Source: JAPOVO01 sp026708165
GTDB lineage: Bacteria > Chloroflexota > UBA11872 > VXNJ01
DNA: 64,000 nucleotides
Reading direction: 5' to 3'
Assembly: GCA_965208775.1 (NCBI GenBank)
Contig: OZ242360.1
Span: 620,001 to 684,000 of the forward strand
Below, piece by piece: positions 45,397-53,632 of the stretch. Below the pieces are notes generated by a model. It had not been told where the DNA came from. It worked only from the letters and a program-made list of their open reading frames with translations, and made no database searches. Position numbers and translations under genes: made by a program. How positions within the stretch are numbered: position 1 is the first letter of the stretch; each line of letters opens with the position of its first letter.

Positions 45397-46617
45397 TCAG
45401 CGCAGTCCGATAGCCACCTTTCTAATAGCTCCGGCTACGTCCGCGATGTCGTTATCACCGTAGTTTTCGTTGAACGTAAACGTAACCAGCGATTCCAGGG
45501 CCTTATCGGTGATCGGGCACATGCCCTCGCCGTATTCCAGCTTTCTGTCCGTGTACGGGCTGCCGAACGGAAAGGTCGAATCGCCGAAGGTCTTACCGAC
45601 AGCGAGCGCCTCCGCACATACGTAAATCGGCTTGCCGATATATCCGGGCGAGCAGGAGACGCCTTCCGCATTCAGCGCCTCGCCGAATTCGACGCCGTCA
45701 AAACCGGGCGTGCGCAGCGGATAAGTCCAGTAGCTGTGTTCGGAACCGGGAGTCACCGCCGCAGCCTCGACGCCGTCGATGTCCTCGATCTGGCTCGACA
45801 GTCTCGCGCCCAGCGCCGCCCGCCGTTCGACGACCGCCCTGACCTTGTCGATCTGCGGGATGGCGACCGCCGCTGTCAGCTCGTTCATTCGGTAGTTCGG
45901 TGCCAGGAACAGATAAGCGCGCGGCCCATAGCCTTTGCGCTGGAAGCCCTTGTCGACGAAGAACCGCATACGTTCCCAGTACGTTTCATTGCTCGTTATC
46001 GTCACGCCGCCATCCCCGGTCGCCATGTGCTTGCTTCCCTGCAGACTGAAGCAGCCAATGTCCCCGATGGTCCCCAGGTAGCGCCCTTTGTACTTCGTAG
46101 CGTGGGCCTGGCTGCAATCCTCTATCACCGGCAGGCCGTGCCGAGAAGCGATATCCATCACAGCGTCCATGTCGCAGGCGTTTCCGAAGAGATGAACGAC
46201 CATGATCGCCTTCGTTCGATCCGTAATCTTCCGCTCGATGTCCTCGGGGTCCATGGTGAATGTCGCCGGGTCGATGTCGGCGAAGACCGGCACGGCTGTT
46301 TGCTGCAGGATTGGCGTCACGCTCCCGAGATCGGTTATCGGGGCGGTGATGATTTCGTCGCCCGGACTCGGATCGATAGTCCCCACGGCGACATGTATGG
46401 CCGCCGTTCCCGAAGTGCTCGTGGCGGCGCGCCGGACCCCGTAGAAGTCAGCGATCTTCGCCTCGAAGTCGCGCACGTAATTGCCGGACCATTGGAACAG
46501 GTCCTGAGAACGTATCGCCGCTTCGGCCATCTGGACTTCTTCGTCGCCATAGATAACCCGGCGGGGAAACGGCTCCGAACGGTAAGGTGCCCCACCATCG
46601 ATCGCTAGCTCTGTCAT
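45397..46617 (-). CDS. DegT/DnrJ/EryC1/StrS-family aminotransferase
   Basis: A 406-aa PLP enzyme of the sugar-aminotransferase family, which transaminates keto-sugars or similar compounds. The PLP lysine is K196 in SLQGSKHMATGDGG; 'ATSTSGTAAIHVAVGT' and VIEDCSQAHATKYKG are typical cofactor-pocket motifs. No sugar-nucleotide genes lie nearby, so its pathway is unclear. It is divergent from a phosphodiesterase gene. Confidence 0.9.
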   Translation of the reverse strand: MTELAIDGGAPYRSEPFPRRVIYGDEEVQMAEAAIRSQDLFQWSGNYVRDFEAKIADFYGVRRAATSTSGTAAIHVAVGTIDPSPGDEIITAPITDLGSVTPILQQTAVPVFADIDPATFTMDPEDIERKITDRTKAIMVVHLFGNACDMDAVMDIASRHGLPVIEDCSQAHATKYKGRYLGTIGDIGCFSLQGSKHMATGDGGVTITSNETYWERMRFFVDKGFQRKGYGPRAYLFLAPNYRMNELTAAVAIPQIDKVRAVVERRAALGARLSSQIEDIDGVEAAAVTPGSEHSYWTYPLRTPGFDGVEFGEALNAEGVSCSPGYIGKPIYVCAEALAVGKTFGDSTFPFGSPYTDRKLEYGEGMCPITDKALESLVTFTFNENYGDNDIADVAGAIRKVAIGLR

Positions 46618-46934
46618 CTCGCTCCCCCTTCGGCGCCTACATCCGCATCATAAGCCGCAATTCCACCCACCGGGACGGCGAGCGCTATCGTCCTTGCTTG
46701 GCACGTCGCCACGAAATCGGGAATCTACCGCTTCCGCATCCACAGCCGGCCATTCGCCGCCCACGATCCCGCATGATTCTAGTAGCACAAGGCGTCACGA
46801 GACCGCGGCGTCGCCAGCCGGCGGGGGGCGACTCTGCTCTCGATCTCATACGTCTTTGCCTTGGCGGGTCAGTACTGTAATAAGATTGCGGTTGAACCGA
46901 CTCATGAATAGGCTCGCCAAAACAGGGAGCGTCA
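46618..46934. other. Intergenic region between divergent genes, nothing recognised
   Basis: This 317-bp stretch separates the aminotransferase and the phosphodiesterase and should hold both promoters. The frames crossing it have shadow-like composition. I see no RNA gene, repeat or clear promoter. Confidence 0.4.
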
Positions 46935-48884
46935 TTGGCGCGAGCAAATAGTCCCGCCGAAAAGCTGATCCTGATCGGGTTGGACGGCATGAGCATGGAG
47001 CTTTCCCTCAGGATGTGCCGGGAAGGTCGAATGCCCAACCTGGCCCGGCTCATCGATGACGGTGTGCACGGCCACATGCTTGGCGTACATCCCACCTTGA
47101 CCCCTCCCGGATGGACGAGCCTGGCGACCGGTGCCTGGCCGGGCACTCACGAGGTGACCGATTTCTACATCCGGGAACCCGGCAGCAGCTTGAGCCGCAC
47201 GAGATTTGGCGTCAACTCGGAGCTATGCAAGGCCGAATTTCTCTGGAACGCCGCCGAACGAGGCGGCAAGTTCCCGATCCTGCTCAAATGGGAGATTTCC
47301 TGGCCGCCGAGAATGACCAAGGGAATCCAGGTTGAGGGCGGCGGTCCGGCGGCCACCAACTACCACGCGATAGCCAGCTACCATCTTTTCACGCTGGACG
47401 ATCTGCCGCTCGTCACTCAGATAGAGCTCCAGCCGGCCGATGGCTGGTCGAACGCACCCGATTCGGCTGAGCCGCCCAAAGAGACCGAGCTGGCCTTCAC
47501 CTACTTCCGGCACGGTCATTTGGACCGTGCCGGCGTCCCCGCGCGAGACCCCGGCGCCACAACCCCAACGGTTCTCCACGCTCTGGTGATAGCTTCCGGA
47601 GACGAGGGCTACGACCGGGTGATCGTATCCCGGACCAAAGACGCGTCGAATCCCGTGGCGGAGCTCGGGCTGCGGGAATGGAGCGACTGGTTCGAGGACA
47701 ACTTCCAGATCAAGGGAGAGACGGTCACCGGGACGCTTCGGTTGAAACTGCTGACGCTCTCCCCGCGCGCCGACGAATTCGAGCTTTTCTGCCCGCAGAT
47801 CTGGCCTGTTGACGGATACACCTATCCCGACGCTGCGGCCCGGGAATTGCTTGAGAATGTAGGTCCCTTCATCCAGGACCCTGGCTACATGGCCCTCGTC
47901 GTCGGCGTCATCGACGACGAGACCTACTTGGAACTCATGGAGTATCACCACCAATGGCTGGCCAGGGCCGCTGCGTACCTGTCTTCCGCTTACGACTGGG
48001 GCCTGATGCTAGTCCAGGTCCATACGCCCGACTACTTCGGTCACTCGTTCTTCAACAAGGCTGATCCCATTGGTGGAAGCACCGGGGATGAACTCGAGCG
48101 AGGCCAGCGGGCCGTATACGAGACGTGCGAAAGCGTGGATCGCATGATCGGGAAGCTGATGGAAGTGGGTGGACCCGACACGGTGGTGGCGATATGCGCC
48201 GATCACGGCGGCACAGCCGATCCCGAGACAAGGGTTGTGGTCGAGGAAGTGCTGGCGCGGTACGGGCTGCTGAATTTCATCGAGGACGAGTTAACGGGTC
48301 TGCGATCGATCGACTACGCTTCGTCAAAAGCTGTCCCCGTCGGACAGGTGAATGTGTTCGTGAACCTCGAAGGGCGCGAGCCCGACGGCATCGTTCCGCA
48401 GGCCGAATACGAGCAAGTCCGGCTTCAGATCATGGACGCTTTGATGGACTTCAAGGATGAAGCGACGGGACGCCGACCGTTCAGCATCGTTCTCAAACGC
48501 GAGGATGCCGAGATTGTCGGACTCAAGGGTGAGCTTGTCGGTGACGTCGTCTTCGCCTTGCACCCGGAGTTCGACCACGTGCACGGCAAGCAATTGCCGA
48601 GCGCGCGGCTTGGGTGGGGCGGACAGCACTCGGTCTTCGTGATGGCCGGACCGGGCGTCCGGCGGGGCGTCGAGTTGCAGAGCATCACCCGCCACGTCGA
48701 CGTGGCGCCCACCTGCGCCCATTTGATAGGTATTCCACCGCCCGCCGACTGCGAGGGCGCGGTGATATATGAAGCGCTCGAAGAGCCGGACTGGTATCTC
48801 AAGCGGATCAGGCAGCTTGAGCGAGAGCGGGACCGCTGGAAGGCCGCTTACGAGGCCGATCACGGCCTTTTGCATACGCGCTAA
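46935..48884 (+). CDS. Type I phosphodiesterase / nucleotide pyrophosphatase-like protein
   Basis: An alkaline phosphatase-superfamily hydrolase of 649 aa with a TTG start. The N-terminal metal site has D17 (LIGLDGM); the nucleophile Thr lies in HPTLTPPGWTSLATG (54-56), then 'PGTHEVTDF'. Further ligands appear in 'VQVHTPDYFGHSF' (His) and AICADHGG (Asp-His). Relatives cleave phosphodiesters of nucleotides or lipids. No signal peptide is seen, so it is probably cytoplasmic. The IS1595-type element begins 14 bp after its stop codon. Confidence 0.85.
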   Translation: MARANSPAEKLILIGLDGMSMELSLRMCREGRMPNLARLIDDGVHGHMLGVHPTLTPPGWTSLATGAWPGTHEVTDFYIREPGSSLSRTRFGVNSELCKAEFLWNAAERGGKFPILLKWEISWPPRMTKGIQVEGGGPAATNYHAIASYHLFTLDDLPLVTQIELQPADGWSNAPDSAEPPKETELAFTYFRHGHLDRAGVPARDPGATTPTVLHALVIASGDEGYDRVIVSRTKDASNPVAELGLREWSDWFEDNFQIKGETVTGTLRLKLLTLSPRADEFELFCPQIWPVDGYTYPDAAARELLENVGPFIQDPGYMALVVGVIDDETYLELMEYHHQWLARAAAYLSSAYDWGLMLVQVHTPDYFGHSFFNKADPIGGSTGDELERGQRAVYETCESVDRMIGKLMEVGGPDTVVAICADHGGTADPETRVVVEEVLARYGLLNFIEDELTGLRSIDYASSKAVPVGQVNVFVNLEGREPDGIVPQAEYEQVRLQIMDALMDFKDEATGRRPFSIVLKREDAEIVGLKGELVGDVVFALHPEFDHVHGKQLPSARLGWGGQHSVFVMAGPGVRRGVELQSITRHVDVAPTCAHLIGIPPPADCEGAVIYEALEEPDWYLKRIRQLERERDRWKAAYEADHGLLHTR

Positions 48885-48890
48885 GCTACC

Positions 48891-48898
48891 TTTTGGAT
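48891..48898 (+). repeat. Target-site duplication, left copy
   Basis: TTTTGGAT occurs immediately outside the left terminal inverted repeat and again immediately outside the right one. An 8-bp duplication is the known product of IS1595-superfamily insertion. Confidence 0.9.
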
Positions 48899-48922
48899 GG
48901 GATTTATCGACAATTTTACCCA
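48899..48922 (+). repeat. Left terminal inverted repeat (24 bp)
   Basis: Starts GGGATTTATCGACA and ends TTTTACCCA. All 24 bases match the reverse complement of 57967-57990; similarity stops at the 25th base. Confidence 0.95.
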
Positions 48923-48966
48923 TGTTAGCCTACTGCCCGTTATGAGCCAACCGGGAGTAGATTACG

Positions 48967-49158
48967 ATGGAAGACCAACAGCCGCTAGGCCGCCCGCCCA
49001 TGCCGGGCATACCGGACACCTTCGAGAACATCCTCAAAGCCGTCGTGTCGGCCCCGTCAGACTCTCCCACTCAAGAGGCAAGCGATGCCAGCCCCGAACT
49101 TCGCCAACAGGACGATATGGACCGGCGACAACCTGGAGATTCTGCGCGGCCTCAATAG
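48967..49158 (+). CDS. Small protein of the GRP...IPDTxENI type
   Basis: A 63-aa polar protein reading LGRPPMPGIPDTFENILKAV in its first half. The pattern GRP, then P and I-x-x-(T/S)-x-E-x-I-x-x-A is shared with the 60-aa protein at 51602-51784, which argues that both are real. The 3' end overlaps the methyltransferase gene by 74 bp in another frame. Function unknown; similar small proteins accompany mobile-element methyltransferases. Confidence 0.5.
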   Translation: MEDQQPLGRPPMPGIPDTFENILKAVVSAPSDSPTQEASDASPELRQQDDMDRRQPGDSARPQ

Positions 49159-50362
49159 CGACTCGGTAGACCTGATCTACCTTGACCCGCCGTTCAATTC
49201 CAACCGCAACTACCAAGCGCCCGTAGGAAGCAAAGCCGCTGGCGCCGCGTTCAAAGACGCGTGGACTCTTGACGACGTAGACGAGGCGCAACACGGCCTA
49301 ATCGCCGAAGCCGAGCCGCCGCTGTACGAAGCCATCAACGCTGCCGGAATCGTCCACGGCAAGGGCATGAAGTCGTACCTAATCATGATGGGAGTCCGGC
49401 TGCTTGAAATGCGCCGTGTGTTGCGGTCTACCGGCTCTATCTACGTACACTGCGACCCGACGGCAAGCCATTACCTAAAGCTGCTGATGGACTCGATTTA
49501 CGGCAAAGAGAACTTCAGGAATGAGATCGTCTGGTGCTACGAGGTCGGAGGACGATCTCGTAGGCAGTTCGCGCGAAAACACGACACGCTGCTGTTTTAT
49601 TCAAAGACGGAAGGCTACCTGTTCGACGCGGACGCTGTGAGATTGAAACGCAAAAAAACACACATGAAGATCGAGCGCGACGCCAAAGGGCAGGAATGGC
49701 AAACCAAGCGAGACAGTCGAACGGGCAAAGTCTACCGATATCTGGTGTCTGCTGGCGCTCTATGCCCTGACTGGTGGACAGGTATTCAACAGTTGAACCG
49801 CAGTGACAAAGAACGCGTCGGCTACCCAACGCAAAAGCCGCTACCTTTGCTTGAGCGAGTAATCCGCGCCAGTTCCAATCCCGGTGATGTAGTGCTTGAC
49901 CCGTTCGCGGGCTGCGCTACGGCTTGCGTTGCCGCTGAGAAGCTAGACCGGCAATGGGCGGGTATCGACCTATCCGAGAAGGCCTATCAACTGGTACGGC
50001 AACGGCTGGCCTCTGAAGTCTCCGTAGGCTCTGCCGAGCATCCCCGCTTGACCGGCTGGAACGTCACACACCGGACGGATATCCCAACGCGTGACGACCT
50101 TGCCAAGCTGCCGAACTACCGGACTCACAAACACCGGCTGTACGGCCGCCAAGAGGGAATCTGTAACGGCTGTAAGGTGCTATTCCCGTTCCGCAACATG
50201 ACGGTCGACCATATCGTCCCGCGTTCACGGGGCGGCTCCGACAGTCTGGATAACCTTCAGCTTCTGTGCGGCGCTTGCAATTCCATGAAGGGGCAGCGGT
50301 CACAGGCCGCGTTTATCGCGTACCTACGCGAGTCGGGGATTGCGCCGTCGGCTTACGCCTGA
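49085..50362 (+). CDS. DNA methyltransferase (N6-adenine/N4-cytosine) fused to an HNH nuclease domain
   Basis: A 425-aa two-domain protein. The methyltransferase (about 1-320) has the catalytic motif LIYLDPPFN (34-37 DPPF) before the SAM motif VLDPFAGCATACVAAEKL (about 271-288), the order of the beta class. The C-terminal domain (about 350-425) is an HNH endonuclease: C360-x2-C363, VDHIVPRSRGG with H376, NLQLLCGACN with C395 and C398. It could modify and cut DNA, or nick at a specific site. It is the largest cargo gene of the element. Confidence 0.9.
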   Translation: MPAPNFANRTIWTGDNLEILRGLNSDSVDLIYLDPPFNSNRNYQAPVGSKAAGAAFKDAWTLDDVDEAQHGLIAEAEPPLYEAINAAGIVHGKGMKSYLIMMGVRLLEMRRVLRSTGSIYVHCDPTASHYLKLLMDSIYGKENFRNEIVWCYEVGGRSRRQFARKHDTLLFYSKTEGYLFDADAVRLKRKKTHMKIERDAKGQEWQTKRDSRTGKVYRYLVSAGALCPDWWTGIQQLNRSDKERVGYPTQKPLPLLERVIRASSNPGDVVLDPFAGCATACVAAEKLDRQWAGIDLSEKAYQLVRQRLASEVSVGSAEHPRLTGWNVTHRTDIPTRDDLAKLPNYRTHKHRLYGRQEGICNGCKVLFPFRNMTVDHIVPRSRGGSDSLDNLQLLCGACNSMKGQRSQAAFIAYLRESGIAPSAYA

Positions 50363-50790
50363 CGGTCTAGCGTGACGATTGCGCGGGGAACTTCCCTAAT
50401 AGCCCCGCCGAGGTTCAGGCGTGTAAGCGTTTCATTGAGCGACAGGCAGCGGGCGCGGACTGTGGTGTAGTTCTCGACGGTTTCACGGAAGTTATCGGTA
50501 GCGTCGAGAATCCGGTTAGGGATGTACGTCAGGGTGGACTGTCTGTCGAGAACCGAACGCAACTCTATGAAGGATTCGTCAAAATCGTGGATGCGGATCG
50601 TAAGTGCTTCAAGGCAAGCCAGCGCGTCCTGATATTCGGCTAGCTTCTGTAACTCGCAGCTTCTGCGTTCCTCGTCGGGAGTTATGCCCGCCCCCCCACG
50701 TTCAGCCGGGTTTCTTCCGGCCCTATCAGGTCTTTGTACCGAAGTCTGCGTCCGTCCATCCGACGGGGACTTATATACATGGCTACGCAA
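50353..50790 (-). CDS. Hypothetical helical protein
   Basis: A frame of up to 145 aa that overlaps the methyltransferase stop by 10 bp, tail to tail. The last about 105 residues look like genuine protein, with regular helices ('LQKLAEYQDALACLEALTIR', 'ILDATDNFRETVENYTTVRA'). The first about 38 residues from the TTG are Arg/Gly/Ser-rich and lie antisense to a transposase relic, so the true start is probably further in. No family recognised. Confidence 0.45.
   Translation of the reverse strand: MRSHVYKSPSDGRTQTSVQRPDRAGRNPAERGGAGITPDEERRSCELQKLAEYQDALACLEALTIRIHDFDESFIELRSVLDRQSTLTYIPNRILDATDNFRETVENYTTVRARCLSLNETLTRLNLGGAIREVPRAIVTLDRQA
50751..50789 (+). pseudogene. Relic of a transposase 3' end
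   Basis: The plus strand encodes SIRRGLIYMATQ, matching the C-terminus of the transposase at 56969-57919 (IIRRMGLIYMATQ). A 25-base segment (50765-50789) is identical to the reverse complement of 56978-57002. Upstream similarity fades, so only the tail of a second copy remains, in opposite orientation. Confidence 0.6.
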
Positions 50791-50937
50791 CTGCCTGGAT
50801 TCACAGGTTTGGTCGGCCGCTCAAACTAAGGCCCGGTTCCCGCCTCCGGTTGACCGGAATGAGGCGTGCTGGGGATAGCAAGTGGGTTAGAATTCCAATT
50901 TAGTTAGGCGAGGTAATACGTTGGCACATGCGGAACT

Positions 50938-51216
50938 GTGGTCATGGACCTATTCATAATCCTGTTTCAGGAGCCAATACCCCCTGAAACTGTCGAAATA
51001 GTTAAGTCCCCTCCGTTGGGCAACGAAGTCTTCCGACTATCCGATCGAGCTCTATTGGTTCGGAGCTACGTGGACAACCCCAAAGTGCTCAGCGACTTGA
51101 CGGGAATGTCCTCGGAGTCAGAGTCGCCCCCTGTCGGGGTTGTATTCAAGTTAAACGGTTCATATCACGGCTACTACCACAAGGACCTGTGGGACTGGTT
51201 AGCAGAGAATCGATAA
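50938..51216 (+). CDS. Hypothetical protein
   Basis: A 92-aa protein; an ATG two codons in (50944) is also possible. It has a hydrophobic N-terminal strand (LFIILFQEPIPPETVEIV) and ends LNGSYHGYYHKDLWDWLAE, suggesting a small alpha/beta fold. It is followed without a gap by the next gene, so both are likely co-transcribed. No family recognised. Confidence 0.55.
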   Translation: MVMDLFIILFQEPIPPETVEIVKSPPLGNEVFRLSDRALLVRSYVDNPKVLSDLTGMSSESESPPVGVVFKLNGSYHGYYHKDLWDWLAENR

Positions 51217-51447
51217 ATGGCTGGTTCGCAGACAGGGAACAGCGGCCTTGAAGTTGGCGGCTATCACACCGCACGAATCGACGATTTGAGTACGCGGCTA
51301 GCTAAGATAGAGGGACGGATGCCCTCGATGGCGACCAAAGAGGATGTCGCCAACGCAAAGCTCAGCCTAATTACATCATGGATTGGAATTGGCGTCGCCG
51401 TACTAATCGGCGCTGTGAGTATCGTTGTCAGATTCTGGCCAGACTGA
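51217..51447 (+). CDS. Small single-pass membrane protein
   Basis: A 76-aa protein that starts directly after the stop of the previous gene. A coiled stretch (RIDDLSTRLAKIEGRMPSM) and 'ATKEDVANAKLSLI' precede one membrane helix (about 52-72, IGIGVAVLIGAVSIVVRFW). The plan resembles haemolysin XhlA/holin-associated proteins of phages, but this is only similarity of layout. Confidence 0.6.
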   Translation: MAGSQTGNSGLEVGGYHTARIDDLSTRLAKIEGRMPSMATKEDVANAKLSLITSWIGIGVAVLIGAVSIVVRFWPD

Positions 51448-51601
51448 GAGCGTAGCCCGCCAACTCTACCCGCTCCCGCTAGCTCTAGCGCTATTTGGCT
51501 ATCCCCGTCGCTTCTGCTTGTGATTTCCCTTTGAGCGAAGTGGGCGAGGTTCTACGAGGATTAGCGAGAGCGGCTAACACAAAGATATTGACTGCCCGGA
51601 G

Positions 51602-51784
51602 TTATTTGGCGGCGGCTTTGCCCTTATCCTTGGCCTTGGCCTTGGCCTTCTTCTCAAACTCCCATTCGTAGTCGGCGGGTAGCTTCAGAAGGGCCTGAGC
51701 GATTTCCTCCGGGGATGCGTCAATACGCGGCGGCATCTCGTAGATACGCGGGCGGCCTCGTTTCCGCTTGGGTTTCTCAGCCAT
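51602..51784 (-). CDS. Small AT-hook-like basic protein (GRP...SPEEIAQA type)
   Basis: A 60-aa protein. KPKRKRGRPRIYEMPP contains the GRP core of AT-hook DNA minor-groove binders, followed by IDASPEEIAQALLKLPAD and a Lys/Ala-rich tail. The middle resembles the 63-aa protein at 48967. A role in DNA binding on the element is an inference. The 200 bp upstream show no gene. Confidence 0.6.
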   Translation of the reverse strand: MAEKPKRKRGRPRIYEMPPRIDASPEEIAQALLKLPADYEWEFEKKAKAKAKDKGKAAAK

Positions 51785-51984
51785 TGTTCTATTCCCGCCA
51801 ACCGGTCAAGCGTGGCACCATTTCAGTACTATTTTCACCTGACCATAATAGCGTCAGTTTAGCTAGCGCGTCCGGGCGGTCGCCCTCAGTCGTAGAGAGC
51901 GAGGCCGTGGCGGGTTCCGGTATCAATAGCCGTTTAGGCAGATACGACTGTTCTACGAGAGATTTAGCGGCTAGGGAAGTTGCG

Positions 51985-52935
51985 TTATTCCCGCTCAAAC
52001 CGGATCGACCATGAGCCTGCCGCCTTGACCTGAATCCGTAGCGTCCCGCCTTCAAGGTCACAGAAGTGGGATTCCGCCCCGGAGGCCCCGATCTCATTGA
52101 CTAGCAAGCGGCAGTTTAGGTCCGCCCCGTCTAGCCGGATACTAAAGTTAGTCTCGATCCGTTGCCGCCCGACGCTTGTCGTATTTCCCGACCAATTGAC
52201 GGAGACCTTATAGGTCCCGGGCGGGAGCGCGATACGCTCGGCTGACGTTCCTGCCCCGCTGATATTGGCGATCCCGCGCCGTGCGTCTTGAGCGGCCTGA
52301 ATACGGGCCTCCCGTTCAATCCGGACCGCTTTAGCGCGGGCCTGATCTTCGGCAAGGGCCGCCTCCGCCCGTCTGGCAAGTTCGAGGAGACTTGTCTCCG
52401 CTTGCCGGTGCTCGGTCAGGCCCTTGGCGTAGTCAACCCGGTAACTCCGCAATAGAGCGGCCATATAGTCCCGCAATTCTCCGCGAAGTTCGCTAAGCCG
52501 TCTGTGGGTAACGGTACGGCCAGAGGCCGTAAGGCATCCTAGTTTGTCAGCGATCCCGTCTAACTCCGCCAGCCCGTCCTCGAAGGCAGTCCGCCAGCTC
52601 GCGTCGTCAATAAGGCCCGGATCGCGGTTCAACCTGATCGTTAGCTGGCGAACTTCCCCTACCAGCCGGGCGGTTTCCCGTCCCGATTCCAATAGCTGGC
52701 GCTCATGACCGGCGGCTCCCGGAGGCGGGCACGGAGGCGGGGTAGGCGTAGCCGTCGGGACTACCGGAGTCGGCGGGAGCGTCATCACGATAGCCGGCAA
52801 CTTCTCAGCCGTTGCCCGGCTTACGGAGGGCGGATCGAACGCTCCGAATACCCACGCAAGTAGGGCGCTACCAGTACCTATCGCAACGGCCCCCACAACG
52901 GCAAAAATGGAACGTCGAACAATTCGTTTTGACAT
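51985..52935 (-). CDS. Membrane-anchored hypothetical protein with coiled coil
   Basis: A 316-aa protein. One membrane segment (about 9-32) is followed by a Pro/Thr-rich linker (TPPPCPPPG), a long helical region (about 75-215) and a C-terminal beta-rich domain ('ALPPGTYKVSVNWSGNTTS', 'CDLEGGTLRIQVKAAGSW'). This end resembles a small ligand- or carbohydrate-binding sandwich. Its start abuts the structured intergenic segment at 52940-53051. No family recognised. Confidence 0.65.
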   Translation of the reverse strand: MSKRIVRRSIFAVVGAVAIGTGSALLAWVFGAFDPPSVSRATAEKLPAIVMTLPPTPVVPTATPTPPPCPPPGAAGHERQLLESGRETARLVGEVRQLTIRLNRDPGLIDDASWRTAFEDGLAELDGIADKLGCLTASGRTVTHRRLSELRGELRDYMAALLRSYRVDYAKGLTEHRQAETSLLELARRAEAALAEDQARAKAVRIEREARIQAAQDARRGIANISGAGTSAERIALPPGTYKVSVNWSGNTTSVGRQRIETNFSIRLDGADLNCRLLVNEIGASGAESHFCDLEGGTLRIQVKAAGSWSIRFERE

Positions 52936-52939
52936 AGGT

Positions 52940-53051
52940 GTCTCCTCGCAGATTCGGGTATGCCGTTGCCTAGACGGAGGCCCGCCAAGCTACGAGGAGA
53001 CGAGAACGTCATACCCGGTAGGCGGCTTGAAACGGGCCGCTCCGTCTAGGC
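52940..53051. ncRNA. Candidate pseudoknotted RNA or structured leader
   Basis: Three pairs of complementary segments occur in the order A-B-C-A'-B'-C'. A is GTCTCCTCG (52940-52948) with A' at 52993-53001. B is CGGGTATG (52955-52962) with B' at 53010-53017. C is GCCTAGACGGAG (52968-52979) with C' at 53040-53051. All are perfect and mutually crossing, so they cannot form a simple hairpin. It lies between divergent genes and could be a leader, an independent RNA or a protein-binding DNA array. Confidence 0.4.
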
Positions 53052-53127
53052 GGGAAGACCGTAGCAAGCCGGGCTGAAGAAGGAAAGCGAGCGGATTTAG
53101 CTATACTTGGGCTTGGGAGGTCTATAA

Positions 53128-53256
53128 ATGGCGTCCCACTCAAAGGGAGGAATAGGAATGGCAACTCACCCCAAGACGGCCCGCAAACGCCGTAGCCGCC
53201 TAGTATCCAGACCGCTATCGCCCAGCATCGACATGCTGCCAGAAGATAACGCTTAA
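53128..53256 (+). CDS. Very small basic protein
   Basis: A 42-codon frame from ATG 53128, or 32 codons from ATG 53158, which has GGGAGGAA upstream. The product is basic: THPKTARKRRSRLVSRPLSP. The good ribosome site before 53158 supports translation. It could bind nucleic acid; nothing more can be said. Confidence 0.35.
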   Translation: MASHSKGGIGMATHPKTARKRRSRLVSRPLSPSIDMLPEDNA

Positions 53257-53281
53257 GGCTCCAAGCGGTACTGGCAGAATC

Positions 53282-53623
53282 TTGTCTGAACTAGCCGAGA
53301 CCACCAAAAAGGATATACGGCGGCTACGGGAACAAATCGCCGCCGTGTCAGCTTATGAGCGGATTGCGACACAAGTTGAGCGTGAGCTTGCCGTTTTGGC
53401 AGCCCTCGAAGAGGCGCTTGCGATTCCTGCCGCCCGCGAAGCGGTAGCACACTATGAAGACGAACTTAGGGAAGCGGTTGAGACACTCAACGCATACGCC
53501 GATGCTGTAGCTCTATGGGATGATTGGTATGCAGTTGGCGACGACATGCGGGCAGCAATCAAGAACTACGAGAAGTCTGCCGACAATCAGCGCCAGGTAC
53601 CCGCTGGGGCCTCCGACGACTAG
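53282..53623 (+). CDS. Hypothetical coiled-coil protein
   Basis: A 113-aa protein from a TTG start. Almost entirely helical with heptad-like spacing (IRRLREQIAAVSAYERIA, 'VERELAVLAALEEALAI', 'YEDELREAVETLNAYADAV'). No membrane segment. It ends 9 bp before the DUF2335-like gene, so the two are probably co-expressed. No family recognised. Confidence 0.55.
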   Translation: MSELAETTKKDIRRLREQIAAVSAYERIATQVERELAVLAALEEALAIPAAREAVAHYEDELREAVETLNAYADAVALWDDWYAVGDDMRAAIKNYEKSADNQRQVPAGASDD

Positions 53624-53632
53624 AGCCTAAGA

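Noticed and set aside
46685..47146. Minus-strand frame of 153 codons in the intergenic gap
   Set aside because: Half of it is antisense to the phosphodiesterase gene and no conserved pattern is visible.
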